NCBI GenBank assembly: GCA_028247315.1
Contig: JAOKFZ010000008.1
Location: 1-62,528 of the forward strand
Origin: Bacteroidia bacterium
Lineage (GTDB): Bacteria; Bacteroidota; Bacteroidia; NS11-12g; UBA9320
Length of the DNA stretch: 62,528 nucleotides
Direction of reading: 5' to 3'
Under the pieces are notes generated by a model that was not told where the DNA came from, searched no databases, and saw nothing but the letters and a program-made list of their open reading frames with translations. Positions 53,121-61,500 of the stretch are shown here, piece after piece. A program made the translations under genes and the position numbers. Every line of letters starts with the position of its first letter. Position 1 is the stretch's first letter.

Positions 53121-54563
53121 ATGTTTCTAAAAAAAATAACCATTGTTTTAATTACCCTTTTACTGTGTATAGCCTCTTTTGGTCAAAAGCCTAGATTTAA
53201 AGATAAGCGGGTAGCAGCGAGAGTAAAAGCTCACATAGAATACTTATCAAGCAGTGATTTAGAAGGAAGGTATACAGCTACCAATGGAGAAAAAATGTCT
53301 GCCGAGTACATCGCAGGCCAATTTGAAAAAATGGAACTCGTACCCAAAGGAGATATTGGATACCTGCAATACATTGGAGTGCCCAATATGCGTATGGCAC
53401 AACCCAAAAGCTCCCTCAAAATAGGCGACGAGGCTCTTACCCTATTCACTGATTTTTACCCAATTAACATTTCAGCCAACAACGGAAGATATACCGGTGA
53501 AGCAGTAAATGTGAACTATGGTATAGAAGACCCTGGACTGAAAAACCTAGATTATTCAGAAAAGGATGTTAAAGGGAAAGCAGTAATTATAAACTTAGAT
53601 ATCCCTGGCGGTTCCACCCAACACAATCGCTTTGTAGCTTGGGAAGATGCTGAAATGAGAGCACAATATGCCATTTCTCTGGGGGCTAGAGCCGTACTTT
53701 GTTATACGACAAATAAAGAACTAAAACCCAGTGGCAAATTAGAAAAAACACTAGAACATATTGGCAAACCCGTACTTTTTGTCAATCGTGATTTGAGCAA
53801 AATCACGACGGAGCAAATAGACCTGAACCTCGATGTAATGCTCCTAACTCTTCAAGCACATAACATCATAGGCCAAATTGACAATGGATCTGACCATACG
53901 GTACTAATTACAGCACATCACGACCATCTAGGAAGTGGCAACAATAGCCAGACTCTACCACAGTATAAAAACCAGATACACAATGGGGCAGACAACAATG
54001 CCAGTGGCATTGCAGCTCTACTAGAGCTAGCAAGAGAAATCACCTCTAAACCAAAAAAGTACAGCAACTATAACTACATGTTTGTAGCTTTCACAGGCTC
54101 AGAATTAGATCAACTTGGTTCCCGATTTTTTGTAAAAAGTAAGCCCTTTGGAACAATAGAAACAAACTATGTTCTCAACCTAGACATGGTTGGTCACTTA
54201 GACTCTACACACAAGGAATTGTTCTTAAACGGAATAGCAACATCCACTACGATGAAATCCATCCTATCTTCTCTGAAAATTTCAAAGCGTAAAATCATCA
54301 ACGTAAACATGAATGGACACGATATAGGTCGTTCTGATATGGAATCATTTCGCAAATTCGGTATGCCAGCTGTACTGATTTCTACAGGAAAACAGAAATA
54401 CTCCAACACCCCAGATGACGATTCAAGCATTATCAACTATGGGGGAGAAGCCTATATTATTCGCTATCTTTCTAAGATGATTCGCACATTAGATAAGAAT
54501 CCAATACTAAGGATTACTGATAAGGCTCAACAGGTCCTTAACTCAGAATCTGATATGCCATAG
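53121..54563 (+). CDS. M28-family peptidase-like protein, probably inactive
   Basis: This 480-residue exported protein has a signal peptide (ITIVLITLLLCIASFGQ), a PA-like middle insert and a C-terminal M28 domain. Three zinc ligands are kept: His266 in ITAHHDHLG, Asp291 in NGADNNASG and Asp355 in LNLDMVGHL. The usual FxGEExGLLGS has become FTGSELDQLGS, with Ser327 in place of the catalytic Glu. The late zinc ligand of YHTPxD is Asn in SNTPDDDSS. An aminopeptidase with both changes should be inactive, so a binding or regulatory role is likely. Confidence 0.85.
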   Translation: MFLKKITIVLITLLLCIASFGQKPRFKDKRVAARVKAHIEYLSSSDLEGRYTATNGEKMSAEYIAGQFEKMELVPKGDIGYLQYIGVPNMRMAQPKSSLKIGDEALTLFTDFYPINISANNGRYTGEAVNVNYGIEDPGLKNLDYSEKDVKGKAVIINLDIPGGSTQHNRFVAWEDAEMRAQYAISLGARAVLCYTTNKELKPSGKLEKTLEHIGKPVLFVNRDLSKITTEQIDLNLDVMLLTLQAHNIIGQIDNGSDHTVLITAHHDHLGSGNNSQTLPQYKNQIHNGADNNASGIAALLELAREITSKPKKYSNYNYMFVAFTGSELDQLGSRFFVKSKPFGTIETNYVLNLDMVGHLDSTHKELFLNGIATSTTMKSILSSLKISKRKIINVNMNGHDIGRSDMESFRKFGMPAVLISTGKQKYSNTPDDDSSIINYGGEAYIIRYLSKMIRTLDKNPILRITDKAQQVLNSESDMP

Positions 54564-54619
54564 CTGCGTCAACAAAAAACGAAACAAAAACAAGCATACT
54601 AAAGTTCTAATACATAGAC

Positions 54620-55570
54620 ATGCAACTTACAGAATACATAAAACCTGGCAAAACACTCTTTTCTTTTGAAGTCTTGCCACCACTCAAGGGCAAGAGTATA
54701 GATTCTTTATACAAAGCAATTGATCCTTTAATGGAATTTAAGCCCGCATTTGTGGACGTTACCTATCACAGAGAAGAATATATAGAACGTCCAAGAAAAG
54801 ACGGTGGTTATGACAAAATAAGTACCAAAAAGCGACCAGGCACAGTAGCTATTTGTGCTGCGATAATGAATAAGTACCAGGTAGAGGCTGTGCCTCACCT
54901 TATCTGTGGAGGTTTCAGCAAAGATGAGACTGAGAATGCACTAATAGATCTAGCATTCTTAGGTATAGAAAATGTACTTGCCCTTAGAGGAGACAACCTG
55001 AAAAACGAAAGAAACTTCAATCCAGAAAAAAACGGAAATGGCAATTCCTTAGACCTGATTAGACAAATTGGCGACATGAATAATGGTGTATATCAGGATC
55101 AAGAGCTAGAAAACGCTACCGAAACCAACTTCTGTATAGGAGCTGCTGGCTACCCAGAAAAGCACACAGATGCAGCCAATATGCAAAGCGACCTCAAGTT
55201 TCTTAAGAGAAAAGTAGATGCTGGAGCAGAATTCATTACCACTCAGATGTTTTTTGATAATAAAAAATATTTTGACTACTTAGATATGTGTAGAGCAGCG
55301 GGTATTATGGTACCCATTATTCCAGGAATAAAACCCATCACAAAGAAAGCTCACCTGCGTGCATTGCCAAGTATTTTCAATATGGATATACCAGAGCCAC
55401 TAGCCAGCGAGCTTCACGATGCAAAGGACGATGATGCTGCAAGGCAAATAGGACTAGAATGGTGCATACAACAGTGCAAAGAACTAAAAGCCGCCAATGT
55501 GCCTGCTTTACACTTCTATACCATGAGTTTTTCGAGTAGTACCAAACAGGTAGTATCGGAGGTATTTTAA
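54620..55570 (+). CDS. metF: Methylenetetrahydrofolate reductase
   Basis: This 316-residue FAD enzyme reduces 5,10-methylene-THF to 5-methyl-THF for methionine synthesis. Family features: FSFEVLPPLKGKS at the start (catalytic Glu), VDVTYH, HLICGGFS, ENVLALRGD, the Ala-Gly-Tyr-Pro-Glu-x-His motif (GAAGYPEKH) and FITTQMFFD. Full length. rsgA follows 9 bases later. No SAM-responsive leader is visible in the 56 bases upstream. Confidence 0.96.
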   Translation: MQLTEYIKPGKTLFSFEVLPPLKGKSIDSLYKAIDPLMEFKPAFVDVTYHREEYIERPRKDGGYDKISTKKRPGTVAICAAIMNKYQVEAVPHLICGGFSKDETENALIDLAFLGIENVLALRGDNLKNERNFNPEKNGNGNSLDLIRQIGDMNNGVYQDQELENATETNFCIGAAGYPEKHTDAANMQSDLKFLKRKVDAGAEFITTQMFFDNKKYFDYLDMCRAAGIMVPIIPGIKPITKKAHLRALPSIFNMDIPEPLASELHDAKDDDAARQIGLEWCIQQCKELKAANVPALHFYTMSFSSSTKQVVSEVF

Positions 55571-55579
55571 TCAACCCAA

Positions 55580-56485
55580 ATGAAAGGTATAGTAACCAAA
55601 AGTACAGGAAGCTGGTACCGCGTTCTCATAGATGGCAAAGAGGTAGATGCTCGCTTGCGTGGCAAGATTAGAACCTTAGAAATAAAGAGTACGAATCCTG
55701 TTGTAGTAGGTGACGAAGTAACCTTAGAATACACTGGAGAAGAATATACAATAAGTGCTATAAGCGACCGGTACAACTGCATAGTACGAAAGAGCAATAA
55801 ACTGAGTAAGCAGTACCAACTGATAGCCTCTAATATTGATCAAGCTTTTATAATAGCATCCCCAGCTAAGCCACATACTCCGCAAGGTTTTATCGATCGA
55901 TTTTTGGCAACCGCAGAAGCATATCACATTCCTGTTTCTATATTGCTCAATAAGAAAGATCTAGACTCTCGCAAGGCAAATAGCCATCGTGATATGCTCA
56001 TGGAGTTATATCCTAGCATTGGTTATAACATCTATAACGTGAGTTTCTTAGATGAAGAAGATACTGTGAAGATAAAAGAATTGGTTGCCAATAAATGCGT
56101 TCTTCTAGCGGGGAACTCAGGAGTTGGTAAGTCTACTCTTATCAATGCTCTACTACCGGGTTCTAATCAAAAGGTAAGTGCCATATCAAAAGCATACGGA
56201 CAAGGGCGACACACAACCACTTTTGCTCAGATGTTTCTAGGAGAAAACGGAACACGCATTATTGATACCCCAGGAATTAAAGATTTCGGTATGGTATATA
56301 CAGAACCTAACCAAATAGGCCATTATTTCCCCGAGATAAAAAAACTACAAGGCCAATGTAAGTTTAGCAACTGTCTACACGCTGAAGAACCTGAGTGCAG
56401 AATAACAAAGGCAGTGGAACTAGGAGAAATCCCAATAACCCGCTACATAAATTACTTGGGTATTCTAGCTGAGGTGACCAAGTAG
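55580..56485 (+). CDS. rsgA: Ribosome small-subunit GTPase RsgA
   Basis: This 301-residue circularly permuted GTPase acts in late 30S assembly. An N-terminal OB domain precedes the G domain, where G4 (LNKKDL) comes before G1 (GNSGVGKSTLINAL) and G3 (DTPGIKDFG). The C-terminal zinc finger is CKFSNCLHAEEPEC. Full length. Co-transcribed with metF. Confidence 0.96.
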   Translation: MKGIVTKSTGSWYRVLIDGKEVDARLRGKIRTLEIKSTNPVVVGDEVTLEYTGEEYTISAISDRYNCIVRKSNKLSKQYQLIASNIDQAFIIASPAKPHTPQGFIDRFLATAEAYHIPVSILLNKKDLDSRKANSHRDMLMELYPSIGYNIYNVSFLDEEDTVKIKELVANKCVLLAGNSGVGKSTLINALLPGSNQKVSAISKAYGQGRHTTTFAQMFLGENGTRIIDTPGIKDFGMVYTEPNQIGHYFPEIKKLQGQCKFSNCLHAEEPECRITKAVELGEIPITRYINYLGILAEVTK

Positions 56486-56618
56486 TACCTCGTAAAATAT
56501 TTTCCAATACTCCAAAACGCCTTTGATGCAAAGGAACTTACTTCTGTTTAACTTTTTTCGAAAACAATTAAACAAGATCGTCTGTTAAACTTCCATAAAT
56601 ACTAAAAAATAAAACATT

Positions 56619-57584
56619 ATGATTAAAAACACTTTTTTTTACACTACGCTCATTTTGGCATCTACCACTTTTGTGAGTTGTTCTGAAGACTCAGATGAGG
56701 TAACGCCAACGCCTGCAACCACAACAAACACCATCATTGACATTGCTCAAGGAGATGATTTTACCACTCTCGCCGCGGCACTAGACCGTGTAAGTCTCAC
56801 AGCTACCCTAAACGGTGCTGGTCCATTTACTGTTTTTGCTCCTACAAATGCTGCTTTCACAGCGTTGTTGTCTGAGTTAGGATTAGGCGGATTAGATGAA
56901 GTATCAGACGATTTGCTGACAGAAATTCTATTAAATCACGTAGTGAGTGGTACGGTACTGTCTACCGATTTAACTGCTGGATATGTATCAACTATGGCAA
57001 CGGGAGCTCAAGATACAAAAGTATCATTGCTTGTTGACTTAACGGATGGAGTAAAATTAAATAACACAGCTACAGTAACTGCTGCGGATGTAGTGGCAGA
57101 CAACGGAGTTGTACATGTAATAGATCAAGTTATTTTAGTTCCAAACCTAGTAGATGCTGCAGTTGCAAACCCAAACTTCTCTATTTTGGTTGCGGCACTA
57201 ACAGACGAAAGACTAGCAAACGCTGATTTCGGAAACACACTTAGCGGCAGTGGGCCATTTACAGTATTTGCACCGACAAATGCAGCCTTTACCGCTTTAC
57301 TAGCTACCAATGACGAATGGAATGGACTATCTGATATTCCTGCTAAAACTCTAGAGGCGGTGTTGAAGTATCATGTGATAGTTGGAGACAACATCAATGC
57401 CAGTGAGATAACAGATGGAGCAAAGCCAGCCACTTTCGAAGGAAATACTATTGTCATTAACACTACGGACGGAGTTGTTATTACTGACGTAGCAGGAGGT
57501 ACATCTAATGTGATACTTGCAGACGTTCAAACCAGCAATGGTGTTATACATGCTATTGACCAAGTTTTGTTACCCATCAAATAA
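56619..57584 (+). CDS. Lipoprotein with two fasciclin domains
   Basis: This 321-residue protein has a lipobox (ASTTFVSCSEDSDE, Cys near 21), an acidic/Thr linker and two fasciclin repeats (about 40-175 and 180-321). Each contains GPFTVFAPTNAAFTALL and a VIDQV/AIDQVLL ending motif. Fasciclin proteins mediate adhesion or matrix binding at the surface. It is followed by a strong terminator. Confidence 0.93.
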   Translation: MIKNTFFYTTLILASTTFVSCSEDSDEVTPTPATTTNTIIDIAQGDDFTTLAAALDRVSLTATLNGAGPFTVFAPTNAAFTALLSELGLGGLDEVSDDLLTEILLNHVVSGTVLSTDLTAGYVSTMATGAQDTKVSLLVDLTDGVKLNNTATVTAADVVADNGVVHVIDQVILVPNLVDAAVANPNFSILVAALTDERLANADFGNTLSGSGPFTVFAPTNAAFTALLATNDEWNGLSDIPAKTLEAVLKYHVIVGDNINASEITDGAKPATFEGNTIVINTTDGVVITDVAGGTSNVILADVQTSNGVIHAIDQVLLPIK

Positions 57585-57619
57585 CGGTCCGACAGAATAT
57601 CATGATTGAATTTCAATCA

Positions 57620-57656
57620 AAAAAACCGCAGCACAAATATGCTGCGGTTTTTTTTC
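57620..57656. terminator. Strong bidirectional terminator
   Basis: CCGCAGCA pairs with TGCTGCGG around a 6-base loop, with A-run and T-run flanks. It ends the fasciclin gene and the convergent DUF2452-like gene. Confidence 0.92.
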
Positions 57657-57676
57657 TAAAATTTTAACAAAAAAAA

Positions 57677-58126
57677 TTACAAAAGCATAAGTCCACCTTC
57701 TTGGTTGCGAACTTTCACCTCCCATGTGCGGTCTGCCAATAAAAGTACGGTAGCCAAAAAAGTATCGTAAGGCAAACGTTTACCCCATTCTTCTGGCGAG
57801 ATAAATGACAGTATTTTTCCGCCATCCTTTTCATACAGGTGATAGAGCTCGCCTATTTTAGGAGTAAATTTCATCTCTGCTTCGTAGATACCGTAAGAAA
57901 CTTGTAATCGAGCTTCTATTTCGCGTACCTGAGCCATGATAACGTCGGCCTGTTTTTTGAGCATTCCAATCTGTTGATTCGCCTGCTTTTGCATAGTCTC
58001 TACCGCACTCGCTTTTATCTTGCCCTTGTTCTCCGCTTTTATCATAGGAGATGACACGCTGAGCGGTATGGGAGAGAACTTAGCTTCTCCAGTGTAGTAT
58101 TGCTTATCGTCTTTTTCTTCGCTCAT
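57677..58126 (-). CDS. DUF2452-like protein
   Basis: This 149-residue soluble protein has a long central helix (AVETMQKQANQQIGMLKKQADVIMAQVREIEARLQVS) and a C-terminal part with MKFTPKIGELYHLYEKDGGKILSFISPEEWG, matching the uncharacterised DUF2452 family. Function unknown. It is divergent from the glutathione peroxidase gene. Confidence 0.8.
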   Translation of the reverse strand: MSEEKDDKQYYTGEAKFSPIPLSVSSPMIKAENKGKIKASAVETMQKQANQQIGMLKKQADVIMAQVREIEARLQVSYGIYEAEMKFTPKIGELYHLYEKDGGKILSFISPEEWGKRLPYDTFLATVLLLADRTWEVKVRNQEGGLMLL

Positions 58127-58216
58127 GATGATAATAAATTAACGCTTCTTCGCTAATTTGGTTCTAAAGTATTTCAAAATAGCAAACATTCATGTATTAT
58201 AGTATGTTTTAACTTT

Positions 58217-58834
58217 ATGCGAACTATACTCATCTGTGCATTTGCGACATTCATGGCATCTTGCTCACAAAAATCAATAACAGCAGAATCAAATATGGAG
58301 AAATCATCACTTAAAACTCAAGAGGCAACTACCGACGTGGCTTCAGAAACAGTAACAGTCACCAATTTTCATGACTTTAGTGTCCCCAGCTTAGACGAAA
58401 GTGCTAAGCTCAATATGGCAGACTATAAAGGAAAGAAAATACTTGTGGTAAACGTGGCCTCCAAGTGTGGCTATACCCCACAATATGAAGGATTGCAAAA
58501 GCTGCACGAACAATATGGCAATCAGGTTCAAATCATCGGTTTCCCTTGTAATCAATTCATGGGTCAAGAGCCTGGCGGCAAAGAAGAGATCGCATCATTC
58601 TGTAAGAAAAACTACGGAGTCACTTTTCCGCTTGCTACCAAAATTGATGTAAATGGAAAAGACCAACATCCCATATACAAATGGCTTACGAGTGCATCAG
58701 AAAACCAAGTAGGCACTTTTAAAGTAAGTTGGAATTTTAACAAATTTCTGATAGACGAAAACGGAAAACTCATAGCACACTACGGAAGTGGTGTGAAGCC
58801 AATGAGCGAAGAACTTATAGCTGCTATCAACTAG
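58217..58834 (+). CDS. Glutathione peroxidase-family lipoprotein
   Basis: This 205-residue protein has a lipobox (FATFMASCSQKS, Cys near 16) and a thioredoxin-fold peroxidase domain. NVASKCGYTPQYEGLQKL holds the reactive Cys (no selenocysteine). GFPCNQFMGQEPG and SWNFNKFLID supply the Gln, Trp and Asn of the active site. It reduces peroxides, probably using thioredoxin, on the periplasmic side or outer membrane. A perfect terminator follows. Confidence 0.93.
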   Translation: MRTILICAFATFMASCSQKSITAESNMEKSSLKTQEATTDVASETVTVTNFHDFSVPSLDESAKLNMADYKGKKILVVNVASKCGYTPQYEGLQKLHEQYGNQVQIIGFPCNQFMGQEPGGKEEIASFCKKNYGVTFPLATKIDVNGKDQHPIYKWLTSASENQVGTFKVSWNFNKFLIDENGKLIAHYGSGVKPMSEELIAAIN

Positions 58835-58858
58835 CAATTATTGGATTAACTAAACCTT

Positions 58859-58890
58859 AGGCCCTGTCTCACAAGTGAGATAGGGCCTTT
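58859..58890 (+). terminator. Terminator after the peroxidase gene
   Basis: A 14-bp stem (AGGCCCTGTCTCAC with GTGAGATAGGGCCT, one G-U) around AA is followed by TTTTT. Confidence 0.92.
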
Positions 58891-58952
58891 TTATTGGCAA
58901 ATATCCTATTAGTAATAATGCGATTGTCTTACATAATAGAGGTAATAGTCAT

Positions 58953-59462
58953 TTGCATAGGTTACACCACCAGCCCAAAACGGGAGTTGACACTATACAA
59001 GACCTCGCTCTCACCGCGAAAGAACAACCGCTCTTCGTCGCTCATGAAGTATACGTGAAAAACGGTAAGCTTAAAATGTATTGGGGAGGACCAAACAAGC
59101 CACTGCGAACGTTCGAAAAGCTTAAGGAACACAAGTTCCTCCAAGGCTAAAAACTTCGATTGGCTATCAAAAGAGGCATATACCCAGAAGACCCCTCACC
59201 ACAAAGATTGTACATTGAGATAATCTCATTGATCCAAAACGTTCACATACGGAACGGCGTAGGCATATTGCCGAATGGCAATCCTCTCTTTGTGATAACT
59301 ACTAGTCCCGTAAACTTATATGATTTTGCAAACTACTACAGAAAACAAGGATGCAAAAATGCCTTATACTTAAATGGATTTGTATCCCGATTCTATTTGC
59401 CTGAAGTAGGCATACAGCAAATGGACGGCAAATTTAGGGTTATGATAGCGGAGGTAGAATAA
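58953..59462 (+). pseudogene. Broken phosphodiester glycosidase (NAGPA-domain) gene
   Basis: One reading frame carries an in-frame TAA at 59148-59150. Before it is KNGKLKMYWGG and FEKLKEHKFLQG. After it come RGIYPEDPSPQRLYIE, then RNGVGILPNGNPLFVI, SPVNLYDFANYYRKQGCKNALYLNGFVSRFYLPE. These match the order of motifs in NAGPA-type phosphodiester glycosidase domains (NGGM..D.SPxGLYIE ... RNGVGI ... VNFYDFA ... CKNALYLDG.IS). About 35-40 residues normally lying between the second and third motif are missing. The gene is therefore decayed by a nonsense codon plus an internal deletion. Confidence 0.7.
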
Positions 59463-59473
59463 ATAGTATACTA

Positions 59474-61417
59474 CTAAAACGATGTCTTCGTAAACTTCAC
59501 AACAATACTTTCTCCGCCAGACGTAGCTCGTAGGAGATAAATTCCATTTACCAAACTAGATATATCAATAGTAGTCGTCTTACCTTTTAGACTCTGCACG
59601 TCTAATACTCGCAATACTCTGCCTTGCAGATCTATGAGCTCAAGCCTGTCTACCTTTTTGTCCTGCATAAAAACAGACAAACTATTGGTGCTCGGGTTTG
59701 GGAAAACCTGAATCGACGATAAATCTACGTGCGTACCTTCCACCAAAGTGTTGCGTGCAAGCAACCAGTAATTTGGGTCAAACTGCAAATCATCTACACG
59801 AAAGCCTAAATCAAACGTGAGTTCTTGATTTGGCTCCGAATGATTGAGCAAAAAAGTAGTATCTCCATTGGGGCCCATAGCCCTAAAAGGAATTTTTAAT
59901 GGAAAAAAGGATACCGATGGATGTGATGTAACCTGATCTATTTTAATTCTAAGGTCTCCAGCATTCACCCTATTCCAGCGAGTAGTCAGTATCGGAAATC
60001 CTTCTTTGTACACGTACCTATCAAAGAACGGATTCAAGTCTTGACCACTTGCCGTCTCTATTGCCTCCTGAAAATCTTGTGTGTACGCAAAACCATAGCA
60101 TAAATCTGCGTCTGCTATATACTTTCTAGTGCCTGCAAAAAACGCACTGTCACCTAACTCCCACCGCAATTGGTTCAGTACTGCACTCCCTTTGTTATAC
60201 CGAATATCACCGTCAAAGAGATTTCTCACATCGCTCGTATCGTAGGCGTATACAGCCCCATCATCTCTCCAAGTGGCACTACTAATACTGGACTTCAGAA
60301 ATGTAAGATGTTCTTCTTTCGTCTTATGAAATTCTCGTGCTATTGCATTGGCATAGGTTGCCCAGCCCTCGTTGAGCCAAAGATCTTGCCATGATCCACA
60401 CGTTATTTTATCCCCAAACCACTGATGTCCTAGCTCGTGAGCCATGAGGTCAAAACGCAAATGAGCCATAGAACTCATCGTCTGATGCTCCATACCTCCA
60501 CCCCTGCCAAACATAGCGTGACCATGTTTTTCATCTTTAAAGGGGTAATCACCAAACAAACTATCAAAGGTACGCATCATACCATCTATTGCCCATCGCA
60601 GGGTATCTGCGGCAGGCTTATAAGCAGGATATATATAGTCTAGTTGCAATACACTATCGCCTCTGCTCAGCTGTATATAGTGGCTCTCTTCATAGTAGTT
60701 AGTCACCGTGACAGATACTAAGTACGTACTGACAGGGTGTCTGTGCCGCCATTTGAAGACAAGACTACTATCAGCTAGGGTGTCTACTGCAGCAAGTATA
60801 CCTAACCCCGCTGCTTTATTCCCTTTGGGGATACGTACATCCATATCAAACGAGTCTATCTTATCTTTCAGCTGCTGTTTGCAAGGCCACCAGCCATACG
60901 CTCCGTACGGTTGAGAGAGTGTCCATATCATTGGGCCAGCCAATTGAGCATCATAGTTGAACCCTCGCTGATCGCTCTTGCTCGGATCTCCACTATAATA
61001 CACCTGAGACGTAATCAAGGCTCCAGCGTTTTGTACTACTACACTGAGTACAATCTCGTTCCCAATCCGTACAAATGATGTGGCCACTCCATTTACCTTC
61101 ACAGAGTCGACTACCATATTGCTCGTGAGGTCAAATGTGAATGATGTAAAATTATCGTCTAAGGCAATGAGTTCTGAATAAACATTGCCTTCAATACGCC
61201 TATTTCTGGGAGCAAGTGAGTCAATATCCAGTGTTAGCTTTTGATAGGTAAGGTCATATCTATTTCCACTTCGCTTACTTTTTGGCTTCGTTTTAGCAAC
61301 GAAAGCTTCTCTTTCTCCCTTTATAATAGCTTCCATATCATGGTCAAAAGTATTTTGGCCATAAAGACCAGTGCCCAACATTGCTAGTAGGGTAAAAATG
61401 AAACATCGTATTGCCAT
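59474..61417 (-). CDS. M1-family metallopeptidase with T9SS sorting domain
   Basis: From ATG 61417 this encodes 647 residues with a signal peptide (IRCFIFTLLAMLGTGLYGQ). An N-terminal beta domain precedes the gluzincin domain, which has GRGGGMEHQTM, HELGHQWFGD (zinc His ligands) and LWLNEGWATY (Glu ligand). The C-terminal T9SS sorting domain contains VFPNPSTNSLSVF, LIDLQGRVLRV and LVNGIYLLRAT. It is an aminopeptidase secreted by type IX secretion. I choose this start because a TAAATTTG element lies 6 bases upstream; an in-frame ATG at 61447 would precede the promoter. Confidence 0.93.
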   Translation of the reverse strand: MAIRCFIFTLLAMLGTGLYGQNTFDHDMEAIIKGEREAFVAKTKPKSKRSGNRYDLTYQKLTLDIDSLAPRNRRIEGNVYSELIALDDNFTSFTFDLTSNMVVDSVKVNGVATSFVRIGNEIVLSVVVQNAGALITSQVYYSGDPSKSDQRGFNYDAQLAGPMIWTLSQPYGAYGWWPCKQQLKDKIDSFDMDVRIPKGNKAAGLGILAAVDTLADSSLVFKWRHRHPVSTYLVSVTVTNYYEESHYIQLSRGDSVLQLDYIYPAYKPAADTLRWAIDGMMRTFDSLFGDYPFKDEKHGHAMFGRGGGMEHQTMSSMAHLRFDLMAHELGHQWFGDKITCGSWQDLWLNEGWATYANAIAREFHKTKEEHLTFLKSSISSATWRDDGAVYAYDTSDVRNLFDGDIRYNKGSAVLNQLRWELGDSAFFAGTRKYIADADLCYGFAYTQDFQEAIETASGQDLNPFFDRYVYKEGFPILTTRWNRVNAGDLRIKIDQVTSHPSVSFFPLKIPFRAMGPNGDTTFLLNHSEPNQELTFDLGFRVDDLQFDPNYWLLARNTLVEGTHVDLSSIQVFPNPSTNSLSVFMQDKKVDRLELIDLQGRVLRVLDVQSLKGKTTTIDISSLVNGIYLLRATSGGESIVVKFTKTSF

Positions 61418-61423
61418 TGGTAA

Positions 61424-61431
61424 CAAATTTA
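61424..61431 (-). promoter_or_regulatory. Promoter -7 element before the M1 peptidase gene
   Basis: On the minus strand TAAATTTG matches TAnnTTTG and ends 6 bases before the ATG at 61417. Confidence 0.6.
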
Positions 61432-61500
61432 CCGCTCTATTCCTCATATTAATTCATTTGAGTATCATATTTTCAAAGAATGACGTATTTTGGCTGCCTC

